Assembly (NCBI GenBank): GCA_963836355.1
Contig: CAWIJO010000006.1
Location: 496,001-560,000 of the forward strand
Length of the DNA: 64,000 nt
Origin: Palsa-506 sp963836355
Lineage (GTDB): Bacteria > Actinomycetota > Actinomycetes > Streptosporangiales > Streptosporangiaceae
Direction: 5' to 3'
The notes below the pieces were generated by a model. That model ran no database searches, was not told the DNA's origin, and saw only the letters and a program-made list of their open reading frames with translations. Shown piece by piece: positions 21,190-29,763 of this stretch. The translations under genes were made by a program, and so were the position numbers. Every line of letters starts with the position of its first letter. The first letter of the stretch is position 1.

Positions 21190-21693
21190 ATGTTCAGCAT
21201 CGGAGAATTCGCCAAGCTCGGCCAGGTATCGGTTCGCATGCTGCGGCACTACGACGCCATCGGGCTGCTGCCGTCGGCTGCCGTGGACCCGGCCAGCGGA
21301 TACCGGACTTACCGGGCAGGCCAGTTGGGCCGACTCAACCGGATCATCGCGCTGAAGGATCTCGGGTTCAGCCTGCAGCAGGTGCAGGTGATGCTCGATG
21401 ACCGGATCGCGGCCGCCGAGCTGCGCGGGATGCTGCGGCTGCGGCGGGGCGCCAGCCCACGGCCCGGGCATGGCTTCTCGATCGTCGACCTGCCCGCGAT
21501 CAGCTCAGCCGCGACCATCATCCACCGCGGCCCGATGGACGACGTGATGCACAGCCTGCAGGTGCTTGCACGCTGGATCGAGGATCACGGGTTCCGCACG
21601 GCCGGGTATCACCCGGAGGTCTACCTCGAGTACTGCCCGGACGAGCCCGCCAAGGGCGTGACGGAAATCCAGGTCACGGTCGAGGGACGGTAG
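21190..21693 (+). CDS. MerR-family regulator with shortened GyrI-like effector domain
   Basis: The 167-residue protein begins with a complete MerR helix-turn-helix (MFSIGEFAKLGQVSVRMLRHYD.. LKDLGFSLQQVQVML). It ends with a typical last part of the GyrI-like ligand domain (FSIVDLPAISSAATIIHRGP.. ARWIEDHGFRTAGYHPEVYL). Full-length BltR-type relatives are about 270 residues. The dimerisation coiled coil and first half of the effector domain, about 100 residues, seem missing after RGMLRLRRGA. The frame is intact. It may still bind its own promoter but dimerisation and ligand sensing are doubtful. Its 3' part overlaps the antisense tail of the patatin gene. Confidence 0.85.
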   Translation: MFSIGEFAKLGQVSVRMLRHYDAIGLLPSAAVDPASGYRTYRAGQLGRLNRIIALKDLGFSLQQVQVMLDDRIAAAELRGMLRLRRGASPRPGHGFSIVDLPAISSAATIIHRGPMDDVMHSLQVLARWIEDHGFRTAGYHPEVYLEYCPDEPAKGVTEIQVTVEGR

Positions 21694-22230
21694 GCAGGCA
21701 CCGAGCGCGATAGCTCGCCCGACCGGGATGGAATCTACTAGGCCGCCGTCGAAAAAGTGCTCGCCGTCGACCTCGACGGCCGGCAGCAACCCCGGCACGG
21801 CGCATGACGCCAGCACTGCGGGCACGATCGGCCCGCTGCTGAACCAGCGCGCGCTGGCGTGCTCGATGCTGGCAGCCACGCAGTGGAAAGGCAGCTCCAG
21901 GTCGGCGAAGTTGGTCCCGGGCAGCATGTCTTCCAGCAGCTGGCGGAGCGGGTCCATCGAGTGCAGGTGCGTACCGGAACGTGCCAGCCGGAGCGCACGG
22001 CCCCACACGGTCTCGCTGAATGCGCCGCGCAGAGCCTCGCCTTGCCATAGCAGGGCCAGCCGCGCCGCCGCGCCAGCCGGGTCGGCTGCGACGAATGCGC
22101 CGTTGATCGCGCCGACCGATGTCCCGACTACCACGTTGGGCCGGATGCCGGCCTCGGACAGCGCCCGCAGCATGCCGACCTCGTGGGCGCCGAGCACGCC
22201 GCCGCCGCCGAGCACGTACGCAGTCGTCAT
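21505..22230 (-). CDS. Patatin-like phospholipase, C-terminus replaced by antisense read-through
   Basis: The ATG at 22230 has a strong GGGAGGAGG site. The protein carries the patatin oxyanion loop GGGGVLGAHEVG, nucleophile GTSVGAING (Ser about 40) and catalytic DGGLVDSIP (Asp about 168), so the catalytic dyad is intact. After VGRAIALGA homology stops: the rest of the frame, from about 21700 down to 21505, is simply the complement of the MerR gene. The natural C-terminal 70-100 residues are therefore missing. It may be a truncated active lipase or a pseudogene; a deletion between two convergent genes is the simplest cause. Confidence 0.78.
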   Translation of the reverse strand: MTTAYVLGGGGVLGAHEVGMLRALSEAGIRPNVVVGTSVGAINGAFVAADPAGAAARLALLWQGEALRGAFSETVWGRALRLARSGTHLHSMDPLRQLLEDMLPGTNFADLELPFHCVAASIEHASARWFSSGPIVPAVLASCAVPGLLPAVEVDGEHFFDGGLVDSIPVGRAIALGACLPSLDRDLDFRHALGGLVRAVLEVDLRVIPGRAEPVILDPACKHLQAVHHVVHRAAVDDGRG

Positions 22231-22392
22231 CGGCCCGCCTCCTCCCGGGCAAGCTAAGCAGAGTGGCCGGCCGCGGCCGGCCACGGCTGCCCGGATCAGG
22301 GACGGCGGGCCCGGGCCGGAATGCGCTCGTCGGCAAAGTGGCGTCCCTGGCGGAAATCACCTCTCTCCCGCACCTTGGCGCACTTCCTTCCT

Positions 22393-22476
22393 GAACGGAC
22401 ACTGAAGGGCGACGTGGTGGCCGGAGTCTTGAAGCTGAAGCACGAGATCGACGGGGAAATCCTGGTCTGCGCCAGC
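22393..22476 (+). pseudogene. Fragment of a DHFR-family (RibD C-terminal) reductase
   Basis: The frame reads ERTLKGDVVAGVLKLKHEID then GEILVCASYQL. This resembles the LKGDVAAEVAKLK..DGEIVVYGS.QL segment of YyaP/YwjB-type dihydrofolate-reductase-like proteins. No start, Rossmann N-terminus or C-terminus is present; the frame ends at 22512 with unrelated residues. A decayed remnant beside the damaged patatin gene. Confidence 0.5.
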
Positions 22477-22583
22477 TATCAGCTTTCCGCACAGCACGCG
22501 GGCTATCGGTGACGGCCTCGCCTTCCTCGGTATAGCGCCAATTCGCTTTTCGGCGGCGCTACGGCGCCGGTATTCGGCTCCTC

Positions 22584-22763
22584 ATGTACATCGTGGTAGC
22601 TGCCTTTGTCATTAGCCTGGTTATCGCCGTCGCGGCATCGCTGGTGTTCCGCGCGTTCCGGCTGTTCGCCGGGACCGGCGAGACCTGGCCCGGCCCGGCC
22701 GAGCGGAAACCGCTCCCCCGGCCCGCCCCTGCGACGGCTACCGCCGGAGTTCCTAACAACTGA
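22584..22763 (+). CDS. Small single-pass membrane protein (59 aa)
   Basis: An ATG opens a 59-codon frame with one strong hydrophobic helix (YIVVAAFVISLVIAVAASLV), a short basic stretch (FRAFRLF) and a Pro/Ala-rich tail ending GVPNN. The N-out/C-in or C-out topology is not decided. The ribosome site is weak (CGGCTCCTC upstream). It precedes the next membrane-protein gene by 107 bases. No family recognised; the clear helix makes it more than a chance frame. Confidence 0.45.
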   Translation: MYIVVAAFVISLVIAVAASLVFRAFRLFAGTGETWPGPAERKPLPRPAPATATAGVPNN

Positions 22764-22870
22764 CCGCCGATCCCGGCTCCCTTTCCGCCGAGTGCACTTC
22801 GCGCGCGACGCAAAGGGAGGACGATCTCAGCAAGCACACAAGCAAGCGGTCAAGGCGCAGGGGGATTGGC

Positions 22871-24127
22871 ATGCCAGGTTCAGGGATTATCGACCTAGCC
22901 GTAGGGATGGCCTTTGTCTTCGGCGTCACTGCCGCCCTTAGCTCGGCGGTCACTGAGCTGATCGCGCGCTACCTCGGGCTGCGCGGTGCGTACTTGCTGC
23001 GTGGCCTGCGCGAGCTACTCGACGGCGGCCAGGCGAGCACCGACCTTGGCATGGCGGAAGGCAGCTACCACGCGCTAAGAGGCTTCGTCACCGGGCAGCA
23101 GGCGGCAACCAGTGCCAGGGCTGCCGCCGATGCCGACCCGGCCAATCAGCAGTTGCAGGACGCCGCACTGGCGGCCGAGCATGCGCAAGTCGCGCGCACC
23201 CAGCCGACCGATCGCAGCCGCGCCGACGCGGCCACCCCGGGCTCGGCCGTGCCGTCGGCGACCAGCGCTCTGCTGGGCGGCCCGATCCTGCGCAGCCAGG
23301 GGATGGCCGGCCAGGTCTCCGGCCGGAAGCTGACGCTTTCGCCGCCAAGAAAGCAAGGCCACCTGCCGAAGCTGGCGGCAAGCTCGGCGCTACGACCGTG
23401 GCGCCTGTGCCGGAGCCTGCCCGCCTACATCCCGGCAAGGTCATTCGCCGAGGCGGTGCTGGACATGGTCGTGCCCGACGCGGCCGGACAGACGACGATG
23501 ACCAACGTCCGGGTGCACGTGGACGCGCTGCCTGAGTCGATGACGGCGCTCAAGCCAGCGCTGCAGGCGCTGGCCAAGCACGCCGGTAACGATATCGGCG
23601 TCTTCCGCACCTCGATCGAGCGCTGGTACGACGATCACATGGATCGCGTGTCGGGCTGGTACAAGCGGCACATCGCCAAGATCACGCTCCTTGTCGGGGC
23701 CGTCATCGTGCTGCTGCTCAATGTCAACGCGCTCACCATCGGGCGCACCCTCTACACCGACAGCGCCGTCAGCACCGCCGTGAGCAGCGTGGCGGCGAAA
23801 AACACCACGTGCCCCCCGACGCAAGACGTGCAGAAGTGCGTGGATAACCTGCGGGCGCAACTGTCGGCCGCGGCCCAGGCGGGCCTGCCGATCGGCTGGT
23901 CAACCGTCCGCGACTGCAACCAGGACGGGGCGCGCTGCAACTGGCTGGACCAGCGCGGATTCCTCAGCCGCCACGGCGCCTCCGGCTGGCAGGCCGCGCT
24001 GGTCCTGATCGGCTTCCTGCTCACGATCGTGGCGCTCGTTCCCGGCGCCCGGTTCTGGTTCGGCCTGCTCAGCAAGCTCGGCGCGCTGCGCGCCACCGGC
24101 CCGAAACCCGCCGCGCCCGCGAGCTAG
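22871..24127 (+). CDS. Conserved membrane protein of unknown function (418 aa)
   Basis: The start ATG follows AGGGGG. Three hydrophobic regions are clear: N-terminal (IIDLAVGMAFVFGVTAALSS), central (ITLLVGAVIVLLLNVNALTI) and C-terminal (AALVLIGFLLTIVALVPGARF). Between them lies a long Ala/Gln-rich cytoplasmic part with a segment AEAVLDMVVP and WYDDHMDRVSGWYKRHIAKI just before the second helix. An extracytoplasmic loop has four cysteines (CPPTQDVQKC, RDCNQDGARC) that could form disulfides. I recall a widespread hypothetical family with the WYKR...NVNALTI..TLY core; no function is known to me. Confidence 0.8.
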   Translation: MPGSGIIDLAVGMAFVFGVTAALSSAVTELIARYLGLRGAYLLRGLRELLDGGQASTDLGMAEGSYHALRGFVTGQQAATSARAAADADPANQQLQDAALAAEHAQVARTQPTDRSRADAATPGSAVPSATSALLGGPILRSQGMAGQVSGRKLTLSPPRKQGHLPKLAASSALRPWRLCRSLPAYIPARSFAEAVLDMVVPDAAGQTTMTNVRVHVDALPESMTALKPALQALAKHAGNDIGVFRTSIERWYDDHMDRVSGWYKRHIAKITLLVGAVIVLLLNVNALTIGRTLYTDSAVSTAVSSVAAKNTTCPPTQDVQKCVDNLRAQLSAAAQAGLPIGWSTVRDCNQDGARCNWLDQRGFLSRHGASGWQAALVLIGFLLTIVALVPGARFWFGLLSKLGALRATGPKPAAPAS

Positions 24128-24516
24128 GCCGCCGTTCGCGGTCGCGCGGCAGGCAGGACCGATCAGGCCGCGGTCAGGCGTGCCAGGTCAGTGCTGTTTC
24201 ATCAGGGAGCGCCGGCGTTTGATGGCCTGGCCGAGGCGGACGGGCCGGCCCGGCTGGGGCGCCGCCGGTCGGGTCAGGCGCCGCCGGCCGGGTTGTCCAG
24301 GGTCGGCTCGGCGTGGGCCCGCCGGGCGTCCGCGAGGTACTCCCGGGAGGCCATCGCCGACAGCCGGGCGACGCCGCCACTGGCCACCCGGACCTCGCCA
24401 TGGCGGACGTGCCCGGTCAGCGCCTACCGGGGGGCTACGACGGCTACCGGCGCAGCACCGAGCGGGACATCCGGCTCGTCAGCAGCGAGCCGCGCTGAGC
24501 CCTGCCCGGACGCCGG
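24128..24516. other. Gap without a recognisable gene
   Basis: Several overlapping frames are open simply because of the GC content. One plus-strand frame ends with GGYDGYRRSTERDIRLVSSE before a TGA at 24498, which could be the tail of a lost gene, but I cannot name a family. No promoter or strong hairpin was seen. Confidence 0.4.
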
Positions 24517-25413
24517 TCACCGGGCCGGCCGCATCGACTCGGCCTCGGTGACCGGATCCCCGGTGAGCAGCCGGGCCCCGGCGGTGTGCGCCGCGGCCGC
24601 AGTGGCACCCCGGCCGGCCAGGGCCAGCGGGGCGACACCGGCCAGCTCCGCGAGGGCGGCGCTGCGGCCGTCGAATCGCCCGCGCAGCGTCGCGGCGACC
24701 ACGGCGAGGTCAGCGGTCAAATCGGCGGCGGCGCGGGTGACTTCCTCGACGGGCGTGTCCGCGCCGAGGTATTCCACCCGCCACCCGTTGCGGTGCAGCA
24801 CCACGCCGAAGGCGAGCAGGGCGAGGTCATGATGATCCCCGGGCGCGCAGGCGAGGACTGCCCGCGGCCCCACGCCGTGACCCCATCCCCGGGCGAAGCT
24901 CATCAGGCGCCCGTGCAGCAGGTTGCTCGCGAAGTGCTCTGCCGCGACGCTCTTCGCTCCCTGCGCCCACAGCTCGCCTAGCTCGTGCAGGTAGGGCAAG
25001 ACCACATCGCGCAGCACGGTCTCCACGGTGTAGTGCGCGAGTAGCCGGTCGAAGGCGGCCTGCGCACCCGGCTCGTCGAACTGATCCAGGCATAGCGCGA
25101 GAGCGCGCGCTGCGTGCGCCAGCCCGCCGGGATCACCGGCGCCCGCAGCCGGCCTGCCCGGCCCGGTGGGTGGTTCTTCGCTGAGCGCGGCTCGCGCGGC
25201 CTCGGCCGCGGACAGGCCGCGCGCCAGGTGCGCCTGCATCCGGCGAACCCGGTCCTCATCCGCCGCCGAGTAAAGCCGGTAGCCGCCGGCCGACCGGACT
25301 GGCCGCAGCACCCCGTATCGCCGCTCCCAGGCGCGCAGGACGTGGTCGCTCAAGCCGAGACGGCGGCCGAGCTCGCCGATCCGCACCGCGGCCTGCGATA
25401 GCTCGGGAGACAT
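24517..25413 (-). CDS. CarH/LitR-type B12-binding MerR regulator (probable AdoCbl photoreceptor)
   Basis: The 298-residue protein has an N-terminal MerR helix-turn-helix (VRIGELGRRLGLSDHVLRAW..GYRLYS), a four-helix B12 cap and a Rossmann B12 domain. Trp149, nine residues, then Glu159-His160 (W-x9-EH) reproduces the signature of CarH photoreceptors. Asp193-x-His195 (GDHHDLALLAFG) matches the lower-axial-ligand motif ExHxxG/DxHxxG except that the last Gly is Ala. In CarH, adenosylcobalamin makes a DNA-binding tetramer in the dark and light breaks it. ATG 25413 begins the HTH cleanly. It diverges from a WhiB gene across a region with matching operator repeats. Plain B12 sensing is an alternative. 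Confidence 0.88.
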   Translation of the reverse strand: MSPELSQAAVRIGELGRRLGLSDHVLRAWERRYGVLRPVRSAGGYRLYSAADEDRVRRMQAHLARGLSAAEAARAALSEEPPTGPGRPAAGAGDPGGLAHAARALALCLDQFDEPGAQAAFDRLLAHYTVETVLRDVVLPYLHELGELWAQGAKSVAAEHFASNLLHGRLMSFARGWGHGVGPRAVLACAPGDHHDLALLAFGVVLHRNGWRVEYLGADTPVEEVTRAAADLTADLAVVAATLRGRFDGRSAALAELAGVAPLALAGRGATAAAAHTAGARLLTGDPVTEAESMRPAR

Positions 25414-25432
25414 GGCAACACTGTACGACCCA

Positions 25433-25499
25433 TAGACATTGCCTTGACAGTGTCTGGGCACAACTCGTAATCTTGCAGACACTAGACAAACATTGGACA
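25433..25499 (+). promoter_or_regulatory. CarH-like operator overlapping a sigma-70-type promoter toward whiB
   Basis: TAGACA (25433), TTGACA (25444) and TGGGCA (25455) start exactly 11 bp apart; a second pair TAGACA (25483)/TGGACA (25494) is also 11 bp apart. The CarH operator is known as 11-bp direct repeats with a TnnACA core. The middle repeat is the -35 box of a rightward promoter, followed after 18 bp by TAATCT (25468-25473). The regulator gene lies on the other side. Confidence 0.7.
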
Positions 25500-25616
25500 T
25501 AAAACGGGTAGTTCGTCGTCGGCCACGGCTAGTTCGCTGCGACCTGCCGGGCCCGCGCCATCGGCAGCCAGTCCGGCGGCGCTCGGCACCGCCAGGGCCA
25601 GGGGAGCGGAGGAGAT

Positions 25617-25683
25617 CCGGGAATAGGCCCGGGCTTGCTGCGGTCATGTGGGGGCAGGCCGCATAGTCCGGGCCTATTCCCGG
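25617..25683 (+). other. Long 16-bp inverted repeat in the whiB leader
   Basis: CCGGGAATAGGCCCGG (25617-25632) and its exact reverse complement (25668-25683) flank a 35-base loop. It lies between the TAATCT promoter and the whiB start, so it would form a stable hairpin in the roughly 290-base leader. A leader attenuator or early terminator is possible. Confidence 0.75.
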
Positions 25684-25772
25684 GTCACCGCGGCACCTGC
25701 GGCGATGCCCGCCCTCGTGCCGGGCCTGCCCAAGCCGACAGTCGTGTTCAACCCAGCGGAGGTAGCAAGCGC

Positions 25773-26084
25773 ATGCGAATTCAAGCCAGGCCGGGACCGC
25801 GTGCCCGCGCAGCCGGCCGCCGGGACGCCATCGCGCCACCCTGGGACTCGGCCGATCCCCTCGGCTGGATGTCGCATGGCGCTTGCCGGCGCGAGGATCC
25901 CGAGCTGTTCTTTCCGATCACCACGACGGGCCCCGCGCTGCAGCAGGTGCGCTCGGCGAAGGCAGTCTGCGGCCGCTGCCCGGTGCGGGCCAACTGCCTG
26001 TCGTACGCCCTGCAGACCAGGCAAGACGGCGTCTGGGGCGGAACCACCAGGGACGAACGCATGGCCATGCCGGCTAGCGCGTGA
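25773..26084 (+). CDS. whiB: WhiB-family iron-sulfur transcription factor
   Basis: A 103-residue protein with the four WhiB cysteines (Cys38, Cys66, Cys69, Cys75; C-x27-C-x2-C-x5-C), followed by the GVWGGTT turn that contacts sigma. The tail after it is short and lacks the AT-hook of WhiB7. These proteins hold a [4Fe-4S] cluster and bind the principal sigma factor. ATG 25773 is supported by GGAGG ten bases upstream. The promoter seems to lie about 300 bases upstream, next to the divergent CarH-like gene, with a long hairpin in the leader. This suggests light- or B12-linked control. The WhiB subfamily is not certain. Confidence 0.92.
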   Translation: MRIQARPGPRARAAGRRDAIAPPWDSADPLGWMSHGACRREDPELFFPITTTGPALQQVRSAKAVCGRCPVRANCLSYALQTRQDGVWGGTTRDERMAMPASA

Positions 26085-26133
26085 CGCCGAGATCATAAAC
26101 GTTGCTACGGTCATCGCCTAGTAGGGTGGGCGT

Positions 26134-27192
26134 GTGCGCAGGGCCGGTGGAAACCTCGCTCACGGCGCGCTCCGGATACTACTGCTGCTGGCGCCGCTGG
26201 TCGTGATTCTGGACCGGCTCAACGCGGTCGGCGAGCTGACCATGTTCGTGCTGGCCGGCCTGGCGCTGATCCCGCTGTCATGGCTGATCGGCGAGGCGAC
26301 GGACAACCTGGCCCGGCACACCGGTCCCGGGATCGGCGGCTTCCTGAACGCGACGTTCGGTAACGCGCCGGAGCTGATCATTGCGATCATCGCCGTCTCC
26401 GGGGGCCTGACCGCGATCGTCAAGGCGTCGCTGGTCGGCTCTATCGCCGGTAACCTCCTGCTCGTCCTCGGCTTCACGCTGCTCTTCGGCCAGACGGGCG
26501 TCATCGACCGCCGGTCGGCCTACCTCTCGCTCGGTCTGGTCGGATTCACCACCCTGCTCGCGCTCGTCGTCGCCGCCCCAGGGTTCCACGGCAATTCGGA
26601 ACGCCACTCGCTCGCCGAACTCTCCCTTCCGGTTGCGATCCTGCTGCTGATCGTCTGCGTGGCCGTGACCCGGTACGCGCTCCGCCGCCACCGGCAGCTG
26701 CTCAGGTCCGCTGAACCCGAGCGCACCGGCTGGCCGCTGCCTGCCGCCCTCGTCGTGCTCGCCGCCGCAACGGTCGCTACCGCCTTCGTCAGCGAAACGC
26801 TCATCGGCACGCTGCAGGCCTTCGCATACTCAGCGCACCTCTCGGAGTTCTTCGTCGCGGTCGTGATCATTGCGATCGTCGGTAATGCGACGGAACACGG
26901 GAGCGCGGTGTTGCTGGCGCGTCGCGGCAGCGTCAAGCTGGCAGTCGAGATCCCGCTGGCCTCGAGCGCTCAGATCGCTGGCCTGGTGATACCCCTGGTA
27001 GCTCTTATCTCGTGGGGCTTCAAGCCACTTGCCCTGAGCTTCCGGCCCGTTGAACTCGCCGCCATGGGGGTTGCCGCCGCTCTTCCGGCGGTCGTGCTGC
27101 GGACCGGCCGAACGACCCGGCTAAGCGGCGCGATCCTGCTGGTCGCCTACTCGGCTCTCGTCATCGTCTCCTACCTCTCCGGTGACCGCTGA
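26134..27192 (+). CDS. Calcium/proton antiporter (CaCA superfamily, Cax)
   Basis: The 352-residue membrane protein has about eleven helices and the two inverted alpha-repeat motifs of Ca2+/cation antiporters: GGFLNATFGNAPELIIAI (about 70) and IAIVGNATEHGSAVLLAR (about 250). It exports Ca2+ in exchange for protons. The length is usual for bacterial CaxA/ChaA-like proteins. The start is GTG 26134. It follows whiB by 50 bases and could be co-transcribed with it. Confidence 0.92.
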   Translation: MRRAGGNLAHGALRILLLLAPLVVILDRLNAVGELTMFVLAGLALIPLSWLIGEATDNLARHTGPGIGGFLNATFGNAPELIIAIIAVSGGLTAIVKASLVGSIAGNLLLVLGFTLLFGQTGVIDRRSAYLSLGLVGFTTLLALVVAAPGFHGNSERHSLAELSLPVAILLLIVCVAVTRYALRRHRQLLRSAEPERTGWPLPAALVVLAAATVATAFVSETLIGTLQAFAYSAHLSEFFVAVVIIAIVGNATEHGSAVLLARRGSVKLAVEIPLASSAQIAGLVIPLVALISWGFKPLALSFRPVELAAMGVAAALPAVVLRTGRTTRLSGAILLVAYSALVIVSYLSGDR

Positions 27193-27226
27193 GCTGGCGT
27201 CCGTACTGCGGGCAGGGATCGGCTAG

Positions 27227-27868
<642 letters not shown>

Positions 27869-28059
27869 CACGCTCCAGTCCGCGAGGCTTCGCGTTCATC
27901 CGGCGAGCTGACGCCAGCTGACATCAGGTGGCACGGGGAACACCTGTCCCGGGGAACATACTGGAGGTGGCACAGGACCCGCGGGAAAACTCAGAAATAA
28001 GGTACTGAACAGGCCAAATCTCTGGTAAGGGCAGTCCGCCCTGGCACCCTGACGGCGGC

Positions 28060-28782
28060 CTATTGCCGCAGCCACCTGGGCGCAGCCTCAGCCGCCCGCT
28101 GCGCCGTGGCGCAGTAGCGCGAACGGTGGCTGGGCCGCCTCCGCGGCGGTGAGGTTGAGCGGGAACTCGACCCTGCCGTGACGCGCTGCCGGTAGGCGGC
28201 GTAGATGATCTCCAGTACCGCCCGGCCGTCCGTTCGAGCCGACGATCTGCGCCCGGTCATCCATCCCGCCGGGTTTTGCCCAGCTCACCTCGATGAGGCC
28301 GGCCCGCATGCCCTCGAACCTGACCCAGACGATCGCGTGGTCCTCTGCTGTCGTCCGCTCGCCGTGCACGAAGGTACCGACGCACGTATTTCGGCGCAAA
28401 GCACAGTTCCTCGGCGTACATGAGCTGCATGCCCGCGCTGCGGCAGGCCGCGATCATCTCGTCGGCTTCGGCCAGCGTTCTGGCGAGCGGCTTCTCGCAA
28501 ACGACATGCTTTCCCGCCTGCGCTGCGGCTACCACTATGTCCCGATGTAGCCGTTCGGCGCTGCCACGCAGATCATGTCAACGTCGGGCCGCTGGACGAG
28601 CTCGCGGAAGTCGGTATGCCACCAGGGGATTCGCCACCGGTGGGCGAATGCTTCCGCCCGGCCGGCCGACCTGGACGCGGCGGCCCGGACGGATGCGATA
28701 GCCGAGCGCGCGAAGGCGTCCGCGTGCAGCTGGGCGATGAACCGCTTCCGACTAGCCCGACCCCGACCCTACCTGCTGCCAT
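28060..28782 (-). pseudogene. Gfo/Idh/MocA-family oxidoreductase, multiply frameshifted
   Basis: Pieces of one dehydrogenase lie in order on the minus strand but in different frames: VGVGLVGSG (Rossmann start), RFIAQLHADAFARSAI.., DFRELVQRPDVDMICVAAPN, then VVAAAQAGKHVVCEKPLART with its EKP motif and MQLMYAEELCFAPKYVR, then TTAEDHAIVWVRFEGMRAGL and VSWAKPGGMDDRAQIVG. Frame changes fall near 28745, 28545 and 28390, and the middle is shortened. The family oxidises sugars or inositols with NAD(P). At least three lesions make sequencing error unlikely; this is a true pseudogene. 187 bases upstream of the Rpf-like gene. Confidence 0.88.
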
Positions 28783-28800
28783 GCGGTCCTCTTTCTGGCG

Positions 28801-29091
28801 CTACTCCCGGTCGAGGCGCAGCCGCTCGATGACAGCCTCCGGGCTTTCCGTCGCGACCCGGATCATCGCCCGCACCGCGTCCACCAGTGCGACGCGCGGC
28901 ACGTCGAGCTCAACTGCGGCCGTATCCGCCCACCGGGCAAGCTGCCGGTAGAGTTCCGGGCTCAGGTCCAGGGTGACCCTGACCGGCTTCGACCGGATCG
29001 CGGTCCGCCCGGCCGGAGACGCGCCGGGCTCGGTGCGCCTCGCCGCGGCGGCCGCCATCTGCGCCTTCCGCATCTCCCGTTCCGCGGTCAC
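28801..29091 (-). CDS. Small DNA-binding partner of ParA (possible ribbon-helix-helix protein)
   Basis: The 96-residue basic protein begins at a GTG overlapping the parA stop (GTGA). After a disordered Arg/Ala-rich N-terminus (AQMAAAAARRTEP) it has SKPVRVTLDLSPELYRQLARW, a strand-helix pattern typical of ribbon-helix-helix proteins, then a second helix region ending VIERLRLDRE. This is the usual form of a ParA partner (ParB-like or ParG-like) that binds centromere repeats. Function inferred from position and pattern only. Confidence 0.75.
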   Translation of the reverse strand: MTAEREMRKAQMAAAAARRTEPGASPAGRTAIRSKPVRVTLDLSPELYRQLARWADTAAVELDVPRVALVDAVRAMIRVATESPEAVIERLRLDRE

Positions 29092-29759
29092 GATGACACC
29101 GATCCGGCCGGGGCTGGCCGCTCGATGAGGTCCTGGGCCACCCGGCGCCACACATCGCGACCCGCGCCGGGAATCGGCATGCCGAAGCTCTGCGCGTAGA
29201 TCTCCAGCCTTGGCACGGCCGTCCGCAGCACGCCATAACCGAGATTCTCCAGAGCCGCCCTGGCGTTGGCGGTGGAATTCGCCCGCGCAACGCAGCGGTT
29301 CAGTAGCACGGCCGAGCGGCCGGGCCGGTCCCGGAGCTCGGCAACCTCGGTAATCTCGTCCCTGACTGGCGTGGTCCGGTTGATCTCAATGGGACTTGGC
29401 GCGCACGGGATGAGGATCTCGTCGACGTACCGCATCGCCGACCGGGCAATGCCCTCGTGATCCTCCAACTGCGGTGCGTCGATAATTACCACGTCATCCT
29501 TCCGGGCAATCTCGGGTATGCGGCGGTGCAAGCTGCGGGACGGCAACGCCACGATCCGGAACGGGAACGCCGCCTGCGGTGGCAGCCCTGGGTACATGGC
29601 GGCCAGGTCAGACCACTCCAGCGCACTGCCGGAAGGGTCCGCGTCCACCAAGAGCACGGTGTTCCCGGCCTCGGCGAAGACGTGTGCCAGCCAGACCGCC
29701 GATGTGGTCTTGCCTGTGCCCGGCTTGAGGTTGACCAGGGCAACGCTGAGAGCCGTCAT
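29088..29759 (-). CDS. parA: ParA/Soj-family partition ATPase
   Basis: A 223-residue MinD/ParA ATPase with the deviant Walker A LKPGTGKTTSAVWLA (about 11-25), switch I-like DADPSGSALEWSD (about 38) and Walker B DDVVIIDAP (about 82). ATG 29759 gives a start typical for the family; the frame runs on upstream without homology. The gene overlaps its small partner gene. It is much shorter than chromosomal ParA and resembles plasmid or integrated-element versions. Upstream DNA holds repeated TGCAG/CTGCA motifs that may be its partition or operator site. It stands between a pseudogene and a gene remnant, as expected for an old integrated element. Confidence 0.9.
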   Translation of the reverse strand: MTALSVALVNLKPGTGKTTSAVWLAHVFAEAGNTVLLVDADPSGSALEWSDLAAMYPGLPPQAAFPFRIVALPSRSLHRRIPEIARKDDVVIIDAPQLEDHEGIARSAMRYVDEILIPCAPSPIEINRTTPVRDEITEVAELRDRPGRSAVLLNRCVARANSTANARAALENLGYGVLRTAVPRLEIYAQSFGMPIPGAGRDVWRRVAQDLIERPAPAGSVSS

Positions 29760-29763
29760 CAAC

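Noticed and set aside
24180..24551. Open frames between the membrane protein and the CarH-like gene
   Set aside because: Composition is Arg/Pro-rich as expected from GC bias; no family recognised, so listed only as a gap.
27869..28060. Possible c-di-AMP (ydaO) riboswitch upstream of the Rpf-like gene
   Set aside because: Streptomycete rpf genes often have one, but I could not find its conserved core here; only short GTTCCCC and GTGCCACC repeats are present.
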